Below are positions 6,100 to 14,367 of a stretch of 20,703 bases of DNA, in pieces; position 1 is the first letter of the stretch; every line of letters starts with the position of its first letter. The stretch spans positions 1-20,703 of IMG/VR virus record IMGVR_UViG_3300035670_001445; one strand, given 5' to 3'. A model generated the notes under the pieces. The model searched no databases and was not told the DNA's origin. It was given only the letters and a program-made list of their open reading frames with translations. This stretch comes from a virus. The position numbers and the translations under genes were made by a program.

Positions 6100-6112
6100 G
6101 GTATTTAATAGT
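6100..6112 (+). promoter_or_regulatory. GGTATTTA start-proximal motif, site 1
   Basis: GGTATTTA begins exactly 13 nt before the ATG at 6113 and follows a terminator T run. The same spacing is found before 13178 and, as GGTATATA, before 14368. It could be a phage promoter box giving a near-leaderless transcript or a translation signal. Confidence 0.4.
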
Positions 6113-6778
6113 ATGGCAAGTATTGCACAGGCGCAGGCGGCATTTTTACAGGCTGGAGGTTTGGATTTCGGCGGTATCGTTAAACCTGCCCTAAATCAGA
6201 TCGACCCTATGCAAGAAATGCTTAGCAAATACATTGTTGAGTTTTTAAAAACAGCTTCCGATAATCTCAATAAGACTGGATCTGTTACAACTGGCGCACT
6301 AGATGAAAGCTTAGATTTCAACATTGTTAAATTAAGGAACGGTTACAGGATAGATTTCACAGCCTTAGACTATTACAAGTTTGTAGATAAAGGGGTTAGG
6401 GGTGCAGGTGCAAGCCGAAAAAACAACACTTCGCCATATCAGTTTAAATTTATTAACCCTTCAAAAAGCCATGTAACAGCTATTGAAAAGTGGATAATAA
6501 GAAACAGGTTAACCGCTACGGCAAGGGATTTGAGAGGGCGTGAAGGTAGGGAGCGAAAAGCAATCGACCCGACAAAAGGAAGAAGAACACTAGCTTACAT
6601 TATTGCACGTAGTATTAAAAGAGACGGTCTTTATGAAACAGGATTTTGGTCAGATGCTTTCGATAAAACATTTGCAGACTTCGGATCTGAAATGTCAAAG
6701 GCATTAGGTGAAAGCATTACCGTTAATTTAGAACAGATGAAAACAGATTTACAAAAGGGCAAAGGCGTTAAAATATAA
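6113..6778 (+). CDS. HK97 gp10-like / head-tail or tail-completion protein
   Basis: 221 aa from ATG 6113 (MASIAQAQAAF); a TTG five codons upstream is rejected because it falls inside the conserved pre-start motif. The middle contains LDYYKFVDKGVRGAGA, similar to the Y-x-x-F/Y-V-D/E-x-G block of gp10-type neck and tail-completion proteins, which sit at the head-tail joint. The C-terminal half is basic (RGREGRERKAIDPTKGRR) and then helical. First gene after two tandem terminators, 5 nt before the next start. Assignment is by this motif and position only; a general virion structural protein is the alternative. Confidence 0.55.
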   Translation: MASIAQAQAAFLQAGGLDFGGIVKPALNQIDPMQEMLSKYIVEFLKTASDNLNKTGSVTTGALDESLDFNIVKLRNGYRIDFTALDYYKFVDKGVRGAGASRKNNTSPYQFKFINPSKSHVTAIEKWIIRNRLTATARDLRGREGRERKAIDPTKGRRTLAYIIARSIKRDGLYETGFWSDAFDKTFADFGSEMSKALGESITVNLEQMKTDLQKGKGVKI

Positions 6779-6783
6779 ACGAT

Positions 6784-7896
6784 ATGAGTATAACAGTTTC
6801 ACAGTCACCAACAGGTTATCAGTCGGCACATAGCGAAGTATGGCACGTTGTCGAATCTACTAACAAAGCGGTCACAGGGTTTCAATATGTATTCGATATT
6901 TACAAGTCGGGTAATCTAATTACAAGGGTAAAAAATAGTCCGTACGGTATCGACAAATACGGAGTATTGGATGTTGGTAACATTGTCAGAGCTACTTTAA
7001 ATGAAGCATCACTATCTAATTTAGATGTGTTTTCTTTTGACACATCGGAGCAATTAGGAGCTGAAGAATATTGGACGGAATACGATGTAAGGTATGGTGA
7101 GGTGAGTGGTGGTGTATTGACTGCAAACATAGCATCCGGCACATATAGGGTTTACAACAATTACACACGTAGCGTATGGGATCGTAAACAATCAGATATT
7201 ACAGGCGCTATGATTTTAAGCAATAGACCAACAGAAACATATTGGTATAGCGGTGAGCCTGTTGTATTATCTGTATTTCTTCCCTCTGGTCAAACATTTG
7301 CAAGGCAAGAAAAGGTTAACGGATCGGTGCAAAATGAATATACCGAAACAGGAAACGGCAATGCTTTTGTGTTTGGTTTATTGCCAACTGCGGATGACAT
7401 TACCTTTCAATTATCGGGTAGTGTTTCGGGTGTTATCGGTACACGTAACATAAAAAAGAAATGCGCTAAATACGATACGCATACGCTTGTTTTTTTAAAT
7501 GCTTTTGGCGCTTTTGATTCTTACACTTTTATACATGGTAAGTTATTAAACGATAATGAGAAAAAGCGATTCGAGCAAATGCGATGGTCTTTGTCGGGCG
7601 GTCAAATGGTTGACAAAGTAGGTTATTCATATAACGAGGCGTCAAAGGTATATGCCGCCAAGTACAAAGAAAAGATGCAGCTAACATCTGATATTTTGAG
7701 TACGGGTGAATACGATTGGTTAAGTGAGTTAATACATTCGCCTCAGGTTTATTTATTGAATTCAACTACACAGGATTTTTACCCTGTGATAATCACTGAT
7801 TCTAATTATGAGTTTAAAGATGATCGTATAAATAAAACAGATACTTTAATGGTGAACATCGAATTCTCAATAGATAATAACGTTCAATTCAGATAG
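6784..7896 (+). CDS. Tail/baseplate structural protein
   Basis: A 370-aa, beta-rich protein starting MSITVSQSPTGYQSAHSE. The N-terminus (tested peptide, then a strand-rich block to about residue 130 with YTRSVWDRKQSD) resembles Bacteroidota prophage tail proteins that open with a short beta-sandwich domain. The C-terminal half includes FIHGKLLNDNEKKRFEQ and strands near the end (NIEFSIDNNVQFR). No enzymatic motif seen. It begins 5 nt after the gp10-like gene and ends 1 nt before the next ATG, so the tail genes are a tight operon. Role as part of the tail tip or baseplate is inferred from neighbours. Confidence 0.6.
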   Translation: MSITVSQSPTGYQSAHSEVWHVVESTNKAVTGFQYVFDIYKSGNLITRVKNSPYGIDKYGVLDVGNIVRATLNEASLSNLDVFSFDTSEQLGAEEYWTEYDVRYGEVSGGVLTANIASGTYRVYNNYTRSVWDRKQSDITGAMILSNRPTETYWYSGEPVVLSVFLPSGQTFARQEKVNGSVQNEYTETGNGNAFVFGLLPTADDITFQLSGSVSGVIGTRNIKKKCAKYDTHTLVFLNAFGAFDSYTFIHGKLLNDNEKKRFEQMRWSLSGGQMVDKVGYSYNEASKVYAAKYKEKMQLTSDILSTGEYDWLSELIHSPQVYLLNSTTQDFYPVIITDSNYEFKDDRINKTDTLMVNIEFSIDNNVQFR

Positions 7897-7897
7897 T

Positions 7898-9943
7898 ATG
7901 TACGAACTGTTTATAGAAGGGCAAAGGGCGGATATTAACGATGAAATAAGCATTCAGTTAACTTATGCCATTGATGACATTAGAAACTTTGCTTCACGTG
8001 AGACGTCATTCAGCAAGCAGATTGTTTTGCCTGGTACTGGAAACAATAATACAATATTTGGGCATATTGCTGAAATGGGCAGTAACAATGTTTTTTCACC
8101 AGGTCAGCCTAATATCGGTGCTGCTTTCAATGTAGCGCAAACGAGTAGGGCGGAGTTAAGGTTAAATGGTTTGTCGGTATTAAAGGGCGTTTTTAGACTT
8201 ACTGGTATAATAAAGGAAGGTGAAATGCTCGAATACGAAGGTGCATTGTTTGGTGAGCTTTCGGGTTTAATGGCAGAGATCAGCAATAAGAAATTAGAAG
8301 ATTTGGATTTCAGTGCTTATGATCACACGTTAAGCCATACGGTCATTTCAAATAGTTGGGATAACACGCCCGGAAGCGGTTACTTTTATCCGCTTATTGA
8401 TTATGGAAGTTACAGAGAGACGCAAATAATAGCGAATAGCGGCGACTACAATATAGGTACTTTTCGCCCTGCATTGTACGTAAAAGAGTATATTGATAAA
8501 ATGTTTGAGGCGGCAGGTTATTCGTACACATCAACTTTTTTTAATACCAATTATTTCAAGTCTTTAATCATTCCGCACAATCAGGCATTACTTACAAAAC
8601 TTGAGACTAGGCAATTAACTGCTTCTAGATCATCAGGTCTGTTCATAACAACAGATCAAGATTTGTTAACATTTCAAACGGCGGTAGGTGGAAATTTTAC
8701 TATTTCCGCGGCTAAAGATGAATTCACATATAATAATGCTACATCTATAAATATCGTTGGTGTCTTTACTTTAAAGGCATCATATAACCTTACAGGATCT
8801 AACCCTAATTCAGATTTTCAAATACAACTTAGGCAAAATGCTTCTGTGATATCTTCACGTACTTTTACTGGTCCATCTGGCAGTATAAACTTGACTTTTA
8901 ATTTTACAGGAATATTAAATCAAAATGACATTATAGATATTTTAATTGTTTCTGATGATCCTGTTAAATCAACAACCTTAACACTTAGTGGTATTATTGC
9001 AAATTTAACAATAGATACAACCAACGCAATAGTAACGCCAATAACTTCTGGTGATTCTGTACCTATAAATGAAACGATACCAAAAGGTGTATTTCAAAAA
9101 GACTTTTTAGCGTCTTTGATTAAGATGTTCAACTTATACATAACAGAAGATAGGCTAAATGATAAAACGCTGTTAATCGAGCCATATGTCGATTACATGA
9201 GCGGTAATGATATTGACTGGTCTTATAAGGTAGCACGTGATAAAAGCTGGCAGATCGTACCTATGGGCAATCTAAATGCAAGGATATTCGAATATAAGTA
9301 CAAAGATGATTCTGATTTTTACAACGAAAGCTACCGTAAAAAGTTTAATCAGAATTATGCAGATAGGCAATTCGATACTGGTTTTCAATTCTCAAACGAC
9401 AAACAAACAACAGACATAATTTTTGCTTCTTCACCGTTAATACAATACGAAAACAACGATAAATATGTAGTTCCTATTTACAAAAAGTCAAACGAATTAG
9501 CAGCCGAAGATAGGATGGATTCTAACATAAGGATTTTGTTCAGCAAAAAGTTAACTGCAAATAGTTGGAATATTACAGGCGGTGAAACTAATTACGCCAA
9601 AACATCTTATGGGTACGCTGGTCACTTAGACGATCCCACAAACGCAACACAGGACTTAAATTTTGGCGCACCTGGCGAGGTTTATTTAACGGTTAGTACC
9701 TACCCTTCACAGAATCTATTTAATAGGTTTTGGAGTAGCTACATTGCCGAAATAGCAGATAAAGATAGCAAGCTGTTGACGTGTCATGTTTATTTAAAAG
9801 CATTAGATATAGCGCAATTGGATTTCAGCAAAGCAGTATTTATTGACGGGATAAGGTTTCGTTTGAATAAGGTAAGTGATTACGATGTAACGAATAATGA
9901 ACTTGTAAAGGTTGAACTTTTAAAAATAATTGATAATGGCTAA
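7898..9943 (+). CDS. Large tail protein, probable baseplate hub
   Basis: A 681-aa protein starting MYELFIEGQRADINDEISI. The N-terminal region with IRNFASRETSFSKQIVLPGT (about 29-48) resembles the start of large tail-associated proteins in Bacteroidota prophages. The middle (about 240-370) is Ser/Thr/Asn-rich, beta-strand-like and possibly a carbohydrate-binding or jelly-roll insertion; the C-terminal part (GIRFRLNKVSDYDVTNNELV) closes with strands typical of tail hub domains. No catalytic motif is apparent. It ends inside the start of the tape measure gene. Its size and position next to the tape measure argue for a tail-tip component; receptor binding is possible but unproved. Confidence 0.65.
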   Translation: MYELFIEGQRADINDEISIQLTYAIDDIRNFASRETSFSKQIVLPGTGNNNTIFGHIAEMGSNNVFSPGQPNIGAAFNVAQTSRAELRLNGLSVLKGVFRLTGIIKEGEMLEYEGALFGELSGLMAEISNKKLEDLDFSAYDHTLSHTVISNSWDNTPGSGYFYPLIDYGSYRETQIIANSGDYNIGTFRPALYVKEYIDKMFEAAGYSYTSTFFNTNYFKSLIIPHNQALLTKLETRQLTASRSSGLFITTDQDLLTFQTAVGGNFTISAAKDEFTYNNATSINIVGVFTLKASYNLTGSNPNSDFQIQLRQNASVISSRTFTGPSGSINLTFNFTGILNQNDIIDILIVSDDPVKSTTLTLSGIIANLTIDTTNAIVTPITSGDSVPINETIPKGVFQKDFLASLIKMFNLYITEDRLNDKTLLIEPYVDYMSGNDIDWSYKVARDKSWQIVPMGNLNARIFEYKYKDDSDFYNESYRKKFNQNYADRQFDTGFQFSNDKQTTDIIFASSPLIQYENNDKYVVPIYKKSNELAAEDRMDSNIRILFSKKLTANSWNITGGETNYAKTSYGYAGHLDDPTNATQDLNFGAPGEVYLTVSTYPSQNLFNRFWSSYIAEIADKDSKLLTCHVYLKALDIAQLDFSKAVFIDGIRFRLNKVSDYDVTNNELVKVELLKIIDNG

Positions 9944-12068
9944 GACAGAGGTAGGTGCAAGTGTAAATGTAGAGTTTAAGTCGGTAGGTGAGATGCGAAA
10001 AGCTATTAAAGACGCAACAAGCGATTTAATAGTAATGCAGGAGCAGTTTGGCAAGACTTCGCCACAAGCGATAGAAGCGGCGCGTAGGATTGCAGATTTA
10101 AAAGATAGGATTAACGATGCAAGGGAGCAGGCGGATTTGTTCGATCCCGGAAATAAATTCAAAGCTTTTTCAAATGCGGCTTCACAGGTGGCGGCTGGGT
10201 TTTCTGCTGTTCAGGGTGCAATGGCGTTAGTAGGTGAAGAGAGTGATGATTTACAAAAGACATTAGTTAAGGTGCAGGGTGCAATGGCATTAAGTCAGGG
10301 ACTTAGTCAGATTGCTGATTTAGGAAAGGCTTATGAAGAATTAAAGATAGTAGCTGTAAACGCTTTTCGTGCAATCAAAACGGCAATAGGTAGTACCGGT
10401 ATCGGTTTGCTTGTTATTGCATTGGGTGCTATTGTTGCTTATTGGGATGACATAAAAGGTGCTGTGAGTGGTGTTAGTCAAGAACAGAAAAAGTTAAATA
10501 AAGCATCTGAAGATAATTTAAAGGCTCAAAAGGGCAAATTAGATGCAATAAGTAAGCAAGAAAATACATTAAAATTACAGGGTAAAAGTGAAAAAGATAT
10601 TTTAAAATCTAAAATAGATCAGACTAATCAGACTATTAAAGCTGCCGAAATAAATTTAAAGAATAGTATACAAACTCAAAAATCACAGGTAGCGGCTGCA
10701 AAAAGAAATAAGGAAATACTTGAGGGCTTAATTGCATTTGTTAGTTTGCCATTGACAGCGGTGTTAAAAGGTATTGATTTAATAGGTCAAGCTGTTGGTA
10801 AGAATTTTGATTTGTATGGTAAGTTTACGGGAGGTTTGGCTGGTCTTGTATTCGATCCCGAGCAAACAAAAAAGGACGGCGATGCTTCTATTAAAGCACA
10901 AGAAGATGCGTTAACTGAGTTAAAAAACCAAAGAGATGGTTTTATATTATCATCGAGAGATATTGATAAAAAAGGTGAAGAAGAGAGAAACAAAGCAGTT
11001 CAGGAAGCAGATGACAAAGCCGCAAAGGCAAGAGAAGAAGCTGAAAAAATATTATTTGAATCTCGAAAAGCATTGATGTCTCAAAGAGATGCTGAACTTT
11101 TAGACTTAGAAACGAAAAGAGTTGAGGAAGAAAAAAGATTAATAGCCGCAGGCGTTAAAGATAGATCTGCTTTTGATGAGGCATATCGTTTAAAAAGAAA
11201 AGAGATTAACGATAAATTCGACAAACAAGAAGATGATAAAAAGGCGGCTGATGTTAAAAAAGAAAAAGATTTTCAAGATCAATTAAATAAAATTATATTA
11301 GAAACTAGATTAGCCGGAATACAAGATGAAACACAAAAAGAGATTGAGCAATTAAATATAAAATATGCTGAACAAAGAGCTTCGATATTGGCAAATGAGA
11401 ATTTAACTGAAGAGCAGAGATTGGCATTGTTAAAAGCATTAAAAGAGAAAGAAGCGCAAGAATTAGGAGCGATTGATGAAAAAAGAAAAACACAAAAAGA
11501 ACAAATAAATGCACAAATTTTACAAGCAGAGATTCAATTACAAGATGCAACATTTGCTGCAACTAGTGCTGGTCTTAGTGCCTTAGAAACATTAGCAGGC
11601 AAAAACAAAAAATTAGCAAATGCTTTTTTTGTTATTGATAAAGCATTGGCGATTGTGAAAATCATAATGGACACGCAAAGGGAAATAGCTTCATATTATG
11701 CAGCCGGTGCGGCAAGCCCTATGAATTTAATAGTGCCAGGATCTGGTATGGCATTGGCTACAAAACAAGCTATAGCCGCAAAAATAAGGGCGGCTGGTTC
11801 TATTGCAACAATAGCGGCTACATCTATTGGTAGGTTTATGAATGGAAGCGGTGGCGGCGGTACGGGGCCAACTCCCCCACCTCCTCCCGGAAACATGAAC
11901 GCACCTATGTCACCAACATTATCTCCCGTTGTGCAAGGGCAGGCGTTAAATTCAATGGCAATAAATAACTTAGGTAATCAGTCTTTAAGGGCATACGTAA
12001 TGAATTCAGATATACAAAATAACAATCAAAGAAACGCATACCTTGAGCGTAATGCAAGGATCGGATAA
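9936..12068 (+). CDS. Tape measure protein
   Basis: 710 aa from ATG 9936 (MAKTEVGASVNVEF); the TTG two codons upstream is less likely. It is dominated by long alpha-helical, Lys/Glu/Gln-rich coiled-coil stretches (about 180-260 and 330-560), with hydrophobic segments near 150-172 (IGSTGIGLLVIALGAIVAYW) and 245-265, then an Ala-rich helical region and a Gly/Pro-rich linker (GSGGGGTGPTPPPPPG). The end, RAYVMNSDIQNNNQ, is a C-terminus I associate with tape measure proteins of this phage group. It sets tail length and is threaded through the tail tube; by the usual 0.15 nm per residue the tail would be about 105 nm, consistent with a long-tailed phage. Overlaps the upstream gene by 8 nt and ends 1 nt before the protease start. 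Confidence 0.88.
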   Translation: MAKTEVGASVNVEFKSVGEMRKAIKDATSDLIVMQEQFGKTSPQAIEAARRIADLKDRINDAREQADLFDPGNKFKAFSNAASQVAAGFSAVQGAMALVGEESDDLQKTLVKVQGAMALSQGLSQIADLGKAYEELKIVAVNAFRAIKTAIGSTGIGLLVIALGAIVAYWDDIKGAVSGVSQEQKKLNKASEDNLKAQKGKLDAISKQENTLKLQGKSEKDILKSKIDQTNQTIKAAEINLKNSIQTQKSQVAAAKRNKEILEGLIAFVSLPLTAVLKGIDLIGQAVGKNFDLYGKFTGGLAGLVFDPEQTKKDGDASIKAQEDALTELKNQRDGFILSSRDIDKKGEEERNKAVQEADDKAAKAREEAEKILFESRKALMSQRDAELLDLETKRVEEEKRLIAAGVKDRSAFDEAYRLKRKEINDKFDKQEDDKKAADVKKEKDFQDQLNKIILETRLAGIQDETQKEIEQLNIKYAEQRASILANENLTEEQRLALLKALKEKEAQELGAIDEKRKTQKEQINAQILQAEIQLQDATFAATSAGLSALETLAGKNKKLANAFFVIDKALAIVKIIMDTQREIASYYAAGAASPMNLIVPGSGMALATKQAIAAKIRAAGSIATIAATSIGRFMNGSGGGGTGPTPPPPPGNMNAPMSPTLSPVVQGQALNSMAINNLGNQSLRAYVMNSDIQNNNQRNAYLERNARIG

Positions 12069-12069
12069 C

Positions 12070-13101
12070 ATGGAACAGTTACCATTATTTAGATTAACGA
12101 TAAAAGAAGATGAAAACGCCACACAGGAAGTGAATGCGGTGGCACTTGTTGACATACCGGCAATAGGTGAAAACTTCTTCGCATTTGAAAAACAATTATT
12201 TGTTGAGCCGAATGCAGGCGAATCAGAAGAGGAATTTATACCTCGCTGTATTTCGTACATGGTAGGTGAGGGCAAAGATCAAGAACAAGCGGCTGCTATT
12301 TGTTATAGCAAATGGAGTTCTCGAAATGAGAACTTTCAAGAAAGATACAGCGACTATCCAAAACAGGCAAGTGAAAACGCAAAGATAGCGTTAAGGTGGG
12401 CGGAGGAAAACGGATGGGGTGAATGTGGAACGCCTGTTGGCAAAGCGAGGGCGAATCAATTAGCAAAAGGTGAGCCGATAACACGTGAAACAATTGCACG
12501 AATGGCAGCCTTTGAAAGACATAGACAAAACTCACAAAAGGAATTAGGTGACGGATGCGGTCGGCTTATGTGGCTTGCATGGGGCGGTGATGCTGGCATA
12601 GAGTGGGCGCAGCGTAAACTTGAGCAAATAGATAAACAAAAGATGCATGCTTTTTCCGTTGTCAATAATGAAGAGCGTATAGTAGTTGGTCCAGCAATGA
12701 TACCAGATATGCCGATTTATAGACGTGATGAAACAGGCGAATACTATGTTTTCTTTGACAAAAAGACTATTGAAACGATTGCTTTGAAGTTTTACGCAAA
12801 AGGCTTTCAACAGAGTGCAAATGAAATGCATACAAAGCCAGTAGAAGGTATTACCTTTTTCATGTCGTGGATAGCAGATGAAAGTAAAGGCATTCCGAAA
12901 ATGAAGCAGTTTGAAGACCTACCAGACGGCACGTGGTTTTTAGGTGCAAAGGTTATGAATGATGAAACGTGGGCAAAGGTCAAGGATGGCACTTTTAAAG
13001 GATTTAGCGTGGAGGGTATGTTTGATATGACGGAAGTTAAAATGAGAATGAAAGAAGAAGAGATCATTCAAAAGTTAAGAGAATTGCTTAAAGATTTTTG
13101 A
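12070..13101 (+). CDS. XkdF-like prohead protease with inserted domain
   Basis: 343 aa from ATG 12070 (MEQLPLFRLTIKED), which starts 1 nt after the tape measure stop; upstream TTG/ATG codons would overlap it. N-terminal strands VNAVALVDIPAIG (21-33) lead into an insertion of about 140 residues: a Cys-containing segment FIPRCISYMVGEGKDQEQAA (56-75) and a Trp/Gly-rich domain (about 97-190) with GKARANQLAKGEPITRE and LMWLAWGGDAG. The protease core resumes at RIVVGPAMIPDMPIYR (203-218), with a likely catalytic histidine in NEMHTKPVEG (H254) and serine in FKGFSVEGMF (S313). The fold would process the scaffold and capsid precursors. The inserted domains are known to me from other phage head-maturation proteins. 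Catalytic residues are read by analogy with XkdF-type proteases. Confidence 0.78.
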   Translation: MEQLPLFRLTIKEDENATQEVNAVALVDIPAIGENFFAFEKQLFVEPNAGESEEEFIPRCISYMVGEGKDQEQAAAICYSKWSSRNENFQERYSDYPKQASENAKIALRWAEENGWGECGTPVGKARANQLAKGEPITRETIARMAAFERHRQNSQKELGDGCGRLMWLAWGGDAGIEWAQRKLEQIDKQKMHAFSVVNNEERIVVGPAMIPDMPIYRRDETGEYYVFFDKKTIETIALKFYAKGFQQSANEMHTKPVEGITFFMSWIADESKGIPKMKQFEDLPDGTWFLGAKVMNDETWAKVKDGTFKGFSVEGMFDMTEVKMRMKEEEIIQKLRELLKDF

Positions 13102-13130
13102 TCAGTTGTGTTTAGTTTAGGTTTACAACT

Positions 13131-13164
13131 CCCCTGCCTGTTTTTACAGGTGGGGTTTGTTTTT
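13131..13164 (+). terminator. Intrinsic terminator after prohead protease
   Basis: Stem CCCC...CCTGT / ACAGG...GGGG with a small internal loop (TG opposite T) around TTT, followed by TTTGTTTTT. It begins 29 nt after the protease stop and lies inside cassette copy 2. Confidence 0.75.
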
Positions 13165-13177
13165 GGTATTTATTGAT
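13165..13177 (+). promoter_or_regulatory. GGTATTTA start-proximal motif, site 2
   Basis: GGTATTTA starts 13 nt before the ATG at 13178 and directly abuts a terminator T run, as at site 1. It supports 13178 as the true start over the TTG at 13157. Confidence 0.4.
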
Positions 13178-14182
13178 ATGAAAATCCTAACACTAACACA
13201 AAAATTTAGCGGCTGTGGGTATCACAGGCTTATGCTTCCGATCTCATTAATGGAAAAAGAATACGGTAGAATTACCGATTCGATGACTGATGAACAATGG
13301 GAAGAACATGATTTTGACATTGTTTTTATTAATCGCATTTGGGAGCGTGAAAACCTAATTGAAAGGCGAAAGCAGAAAGGGTTTAAATTGGTTGTCGATG
13401 TTGATGACTATTGGATATTATCTCACGATCATTTGATGTATGAAGGTTACAATGCTTCAAACTTTGCCGGTCGTTTAATAGAACACATGAGGGAAGCTGA
13501 TTTAGTTACTTGCACTCACGAAAGGCTGGCAGATGCTATCTATGCACACAATAAGAACGTTCAAATATTACCGAACGCGATACCTTACAATCAGTTACAG
13601 TTCAATGGTGAAAGGGTAGTTACCGATGCGGTCAAATTGTTTTGGGCAGGCGGCATAACACATGAACAGGATATTAAGTTATTACAAGCACCGTTAAAAA
13701 AGCTATCCGGTAACATTCACATGGTTATGGGTGGCTTTGCGGATTCTAACGATACGGAGCGTTATTACTGGCATAGAATGGCTAATTACTTTACATCGGA
13801 CCAGGCTTTGCCGCATACGTTAATTAGAGGCATGGATGTGTTTAATTATTACGAAATGTTCAAACATTCTGACATTATGTTAGTGCCATTGGTGAAGAAT
13901 AATTTTAACGCTTACAAGTCGAATATTAAGCTTTTGGAGGCGGCTGGTAAGGCAATACCGGCTGTTGTTTCTCATGTCGATCCGTACTTAGGTTTTCCCG
14001 AAGATGTAGTTAAATATGTCAAAAAAAGTAGCGACTGGACTCGACATATTAACGAATTAGTGAATGATAAAGATATGAGAGATGAACTTGGAGTTTTATT
14101 ACATACATACTGCTCTAAGTATTTCAATTTCAATGATATAAACGAAAAAAGAAAAGACGCTTTTTTAAAGTTGTTAAGTTAA
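13178..14182 (+). CDS. Glycosyltransferase, GT4-like (GT-B fold)
   Basis: 334 aa from ATG 13178 (MKILTLTQKFSGCGYHRL). A GT-B type plan is visible: N-terminal half with VVDVDDYW (72-79) and ADLVTCTHERLADAI followed by VQILPNAIPY (128-137), the D-x-V...S/T...L...IPN pattern common before the domain boundary of GT4 enzymes; C-terminal half with LFWAGGITHEQD (154-165), SDIMLVPLVKNNF and YKSNIKLLEAAGKAIPAVVS (246-265), equivalent to the E-x7-E-like nucleotide-sugar binding loop. No membrane helix or signal peptide. It stands alone between the hairpin cassette and the tandem-repeat region, amid head genes. Donor, acceptor and target are unknown; glycosylation of the virion or host surface is possible. 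Confidence 0.78.
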   Translation: MKILTLTQKFSGCGYHRLMLPISLMEKEYGRITDSMTDEQWEEHDFDIVFINRIWERENLIERRKQKGFKLVVDVDDYWILSHDHLMYEGYNASNFAGRLIEHMREADLVTCTHERLADAIYAHNKNVQILPNAIPYNQLQFNGERVVTDAVKLFWAGGITHEQDIKLLQAPLKKLSGNIHMVMGGFADSNDTERYYWHRMANYFTSDQALPHTLIRGMDVFNYYEMFKHSDIMLVPLVKNNFNAYKSNIKLLEAAGKAIPAVVSHVDPYLGFPEDVVKYVKKSSDWTRHINELVNDKDMRDELGVLLHTYCSKYFNFNDINEKRKDAFLKLLS

Positions 14183-14185
14183 TAT

Positions 14186-14236
14186 TTCAACGGTCGTTCA
14201 ACAGTCGTTCAACGGTCGTTTAACAGCCGTTCAACA
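14186..14236 (+). repeat. 11-bp tandem repeats, about 4.6 copies
   Basis: Four full copies of TTCAACGGTCG-like units: TTCAACGGTCG, TTCAACAGTCG, TTCAACGGTCG, TTTAACAGCCG, then a partial TTCAACA. They begin 4 nt after the glycosyltransferase stop and are non-coding. Iteron-like spacing of one helical turn suggests a protein-binding array, a packaging site or an origin, none proved. Confidence 0.85.
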
Positions 14237-14290
14237 AAGTAAAGTAAAGTAAATAAAGTAAAGTAAATAAAAGAAATAAAGTAAAGTATA
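14235..14290 (+). repeat. AAGTA/AAATA low-complexity tandem tract
   Basis: Directly follows the 11-bp array and consists of irregular AAGTA and AAATA pentamers with almost no C. It would be an easily melted A-rich strand next to the iteron-like units. Slippage-prone, so copy number may vary. Confidence 0.8.
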
Positions 14291-14292
14291 TT

Positions 14293-14308
14293 ATGCGTTT
14301 GCACGCAT
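14293..14308. other. Perfect inverted repeat ATGCGT-TTGC-ACGCAT
   Basis: Two 6-bp arms (14293-14298 and 14303-14308) around a 4-nt centre, in the leader of the scaffold and capsid genes. No T run follows, so it is more likely a small operator or RNA hairpin than a terminator. Confidence 0.45.
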
Positions 14309-14354
14309 GTAAATTCACTTTTTCATTGGTAAATGTCCAGTTTTTTTAGGTTTC

Positions 14355-14367
14355 GGTATATATGGGC
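14355..14367 (+). promoter_or_regulatory. GGTATATA start-proximal motif, site 3
   Basis: A one-base variant (GGTATATA) of the motif, again 13 nt before an ATG (14368). The spacing favours 14368 over the ATG two codons upstream at 14362. Confidence 0.35.

Larger units (their letters stand above)
6041..6112 (+). repeat. Intergenic hairpin cassette, copy 1
   Basis: A stretch of about 72 nt made of TGTTTAGTTTTGGTTTAC, a CCCCTGCCT hairpin with T run, and GGTATTTAATAGT directly before the ATG at 6113. The same order and closely similar sequence recur at 13109-13177. The two copies precede unrelated genes, so the shared sequence is not due to gene duplication. Confidence 0.75.
13109..13177 (+). repeat. 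Intergenic hairpin cassette, copy 2
   Basis: Second copy of the cassette at 6041-6112: TGTTTAGTTTAGGTTTAC, then a CCCCTGCCTG hairpin with T run, then GGTATTTATTGAT before the ATG at 13178. Order and spacing are kept; the hairpin loops differ by compensating changes. Confidence 0.75.

Noticed and set aside
11305-11562. Leu/Phe-rich antisense frame in the tape measure gene, resembling a membrane protein.
   Set aside because: It is the reverse complement of a Lys/Glu-rich coiled coil, which always yields hydrophobic shadow frames.
14186-14236. Short direct repeats considered as a CRISPR array.
   Set aside because: The 11-bp units abut directly with no spacers and are far shorter than CRISPR repeats; no cas genes are near.
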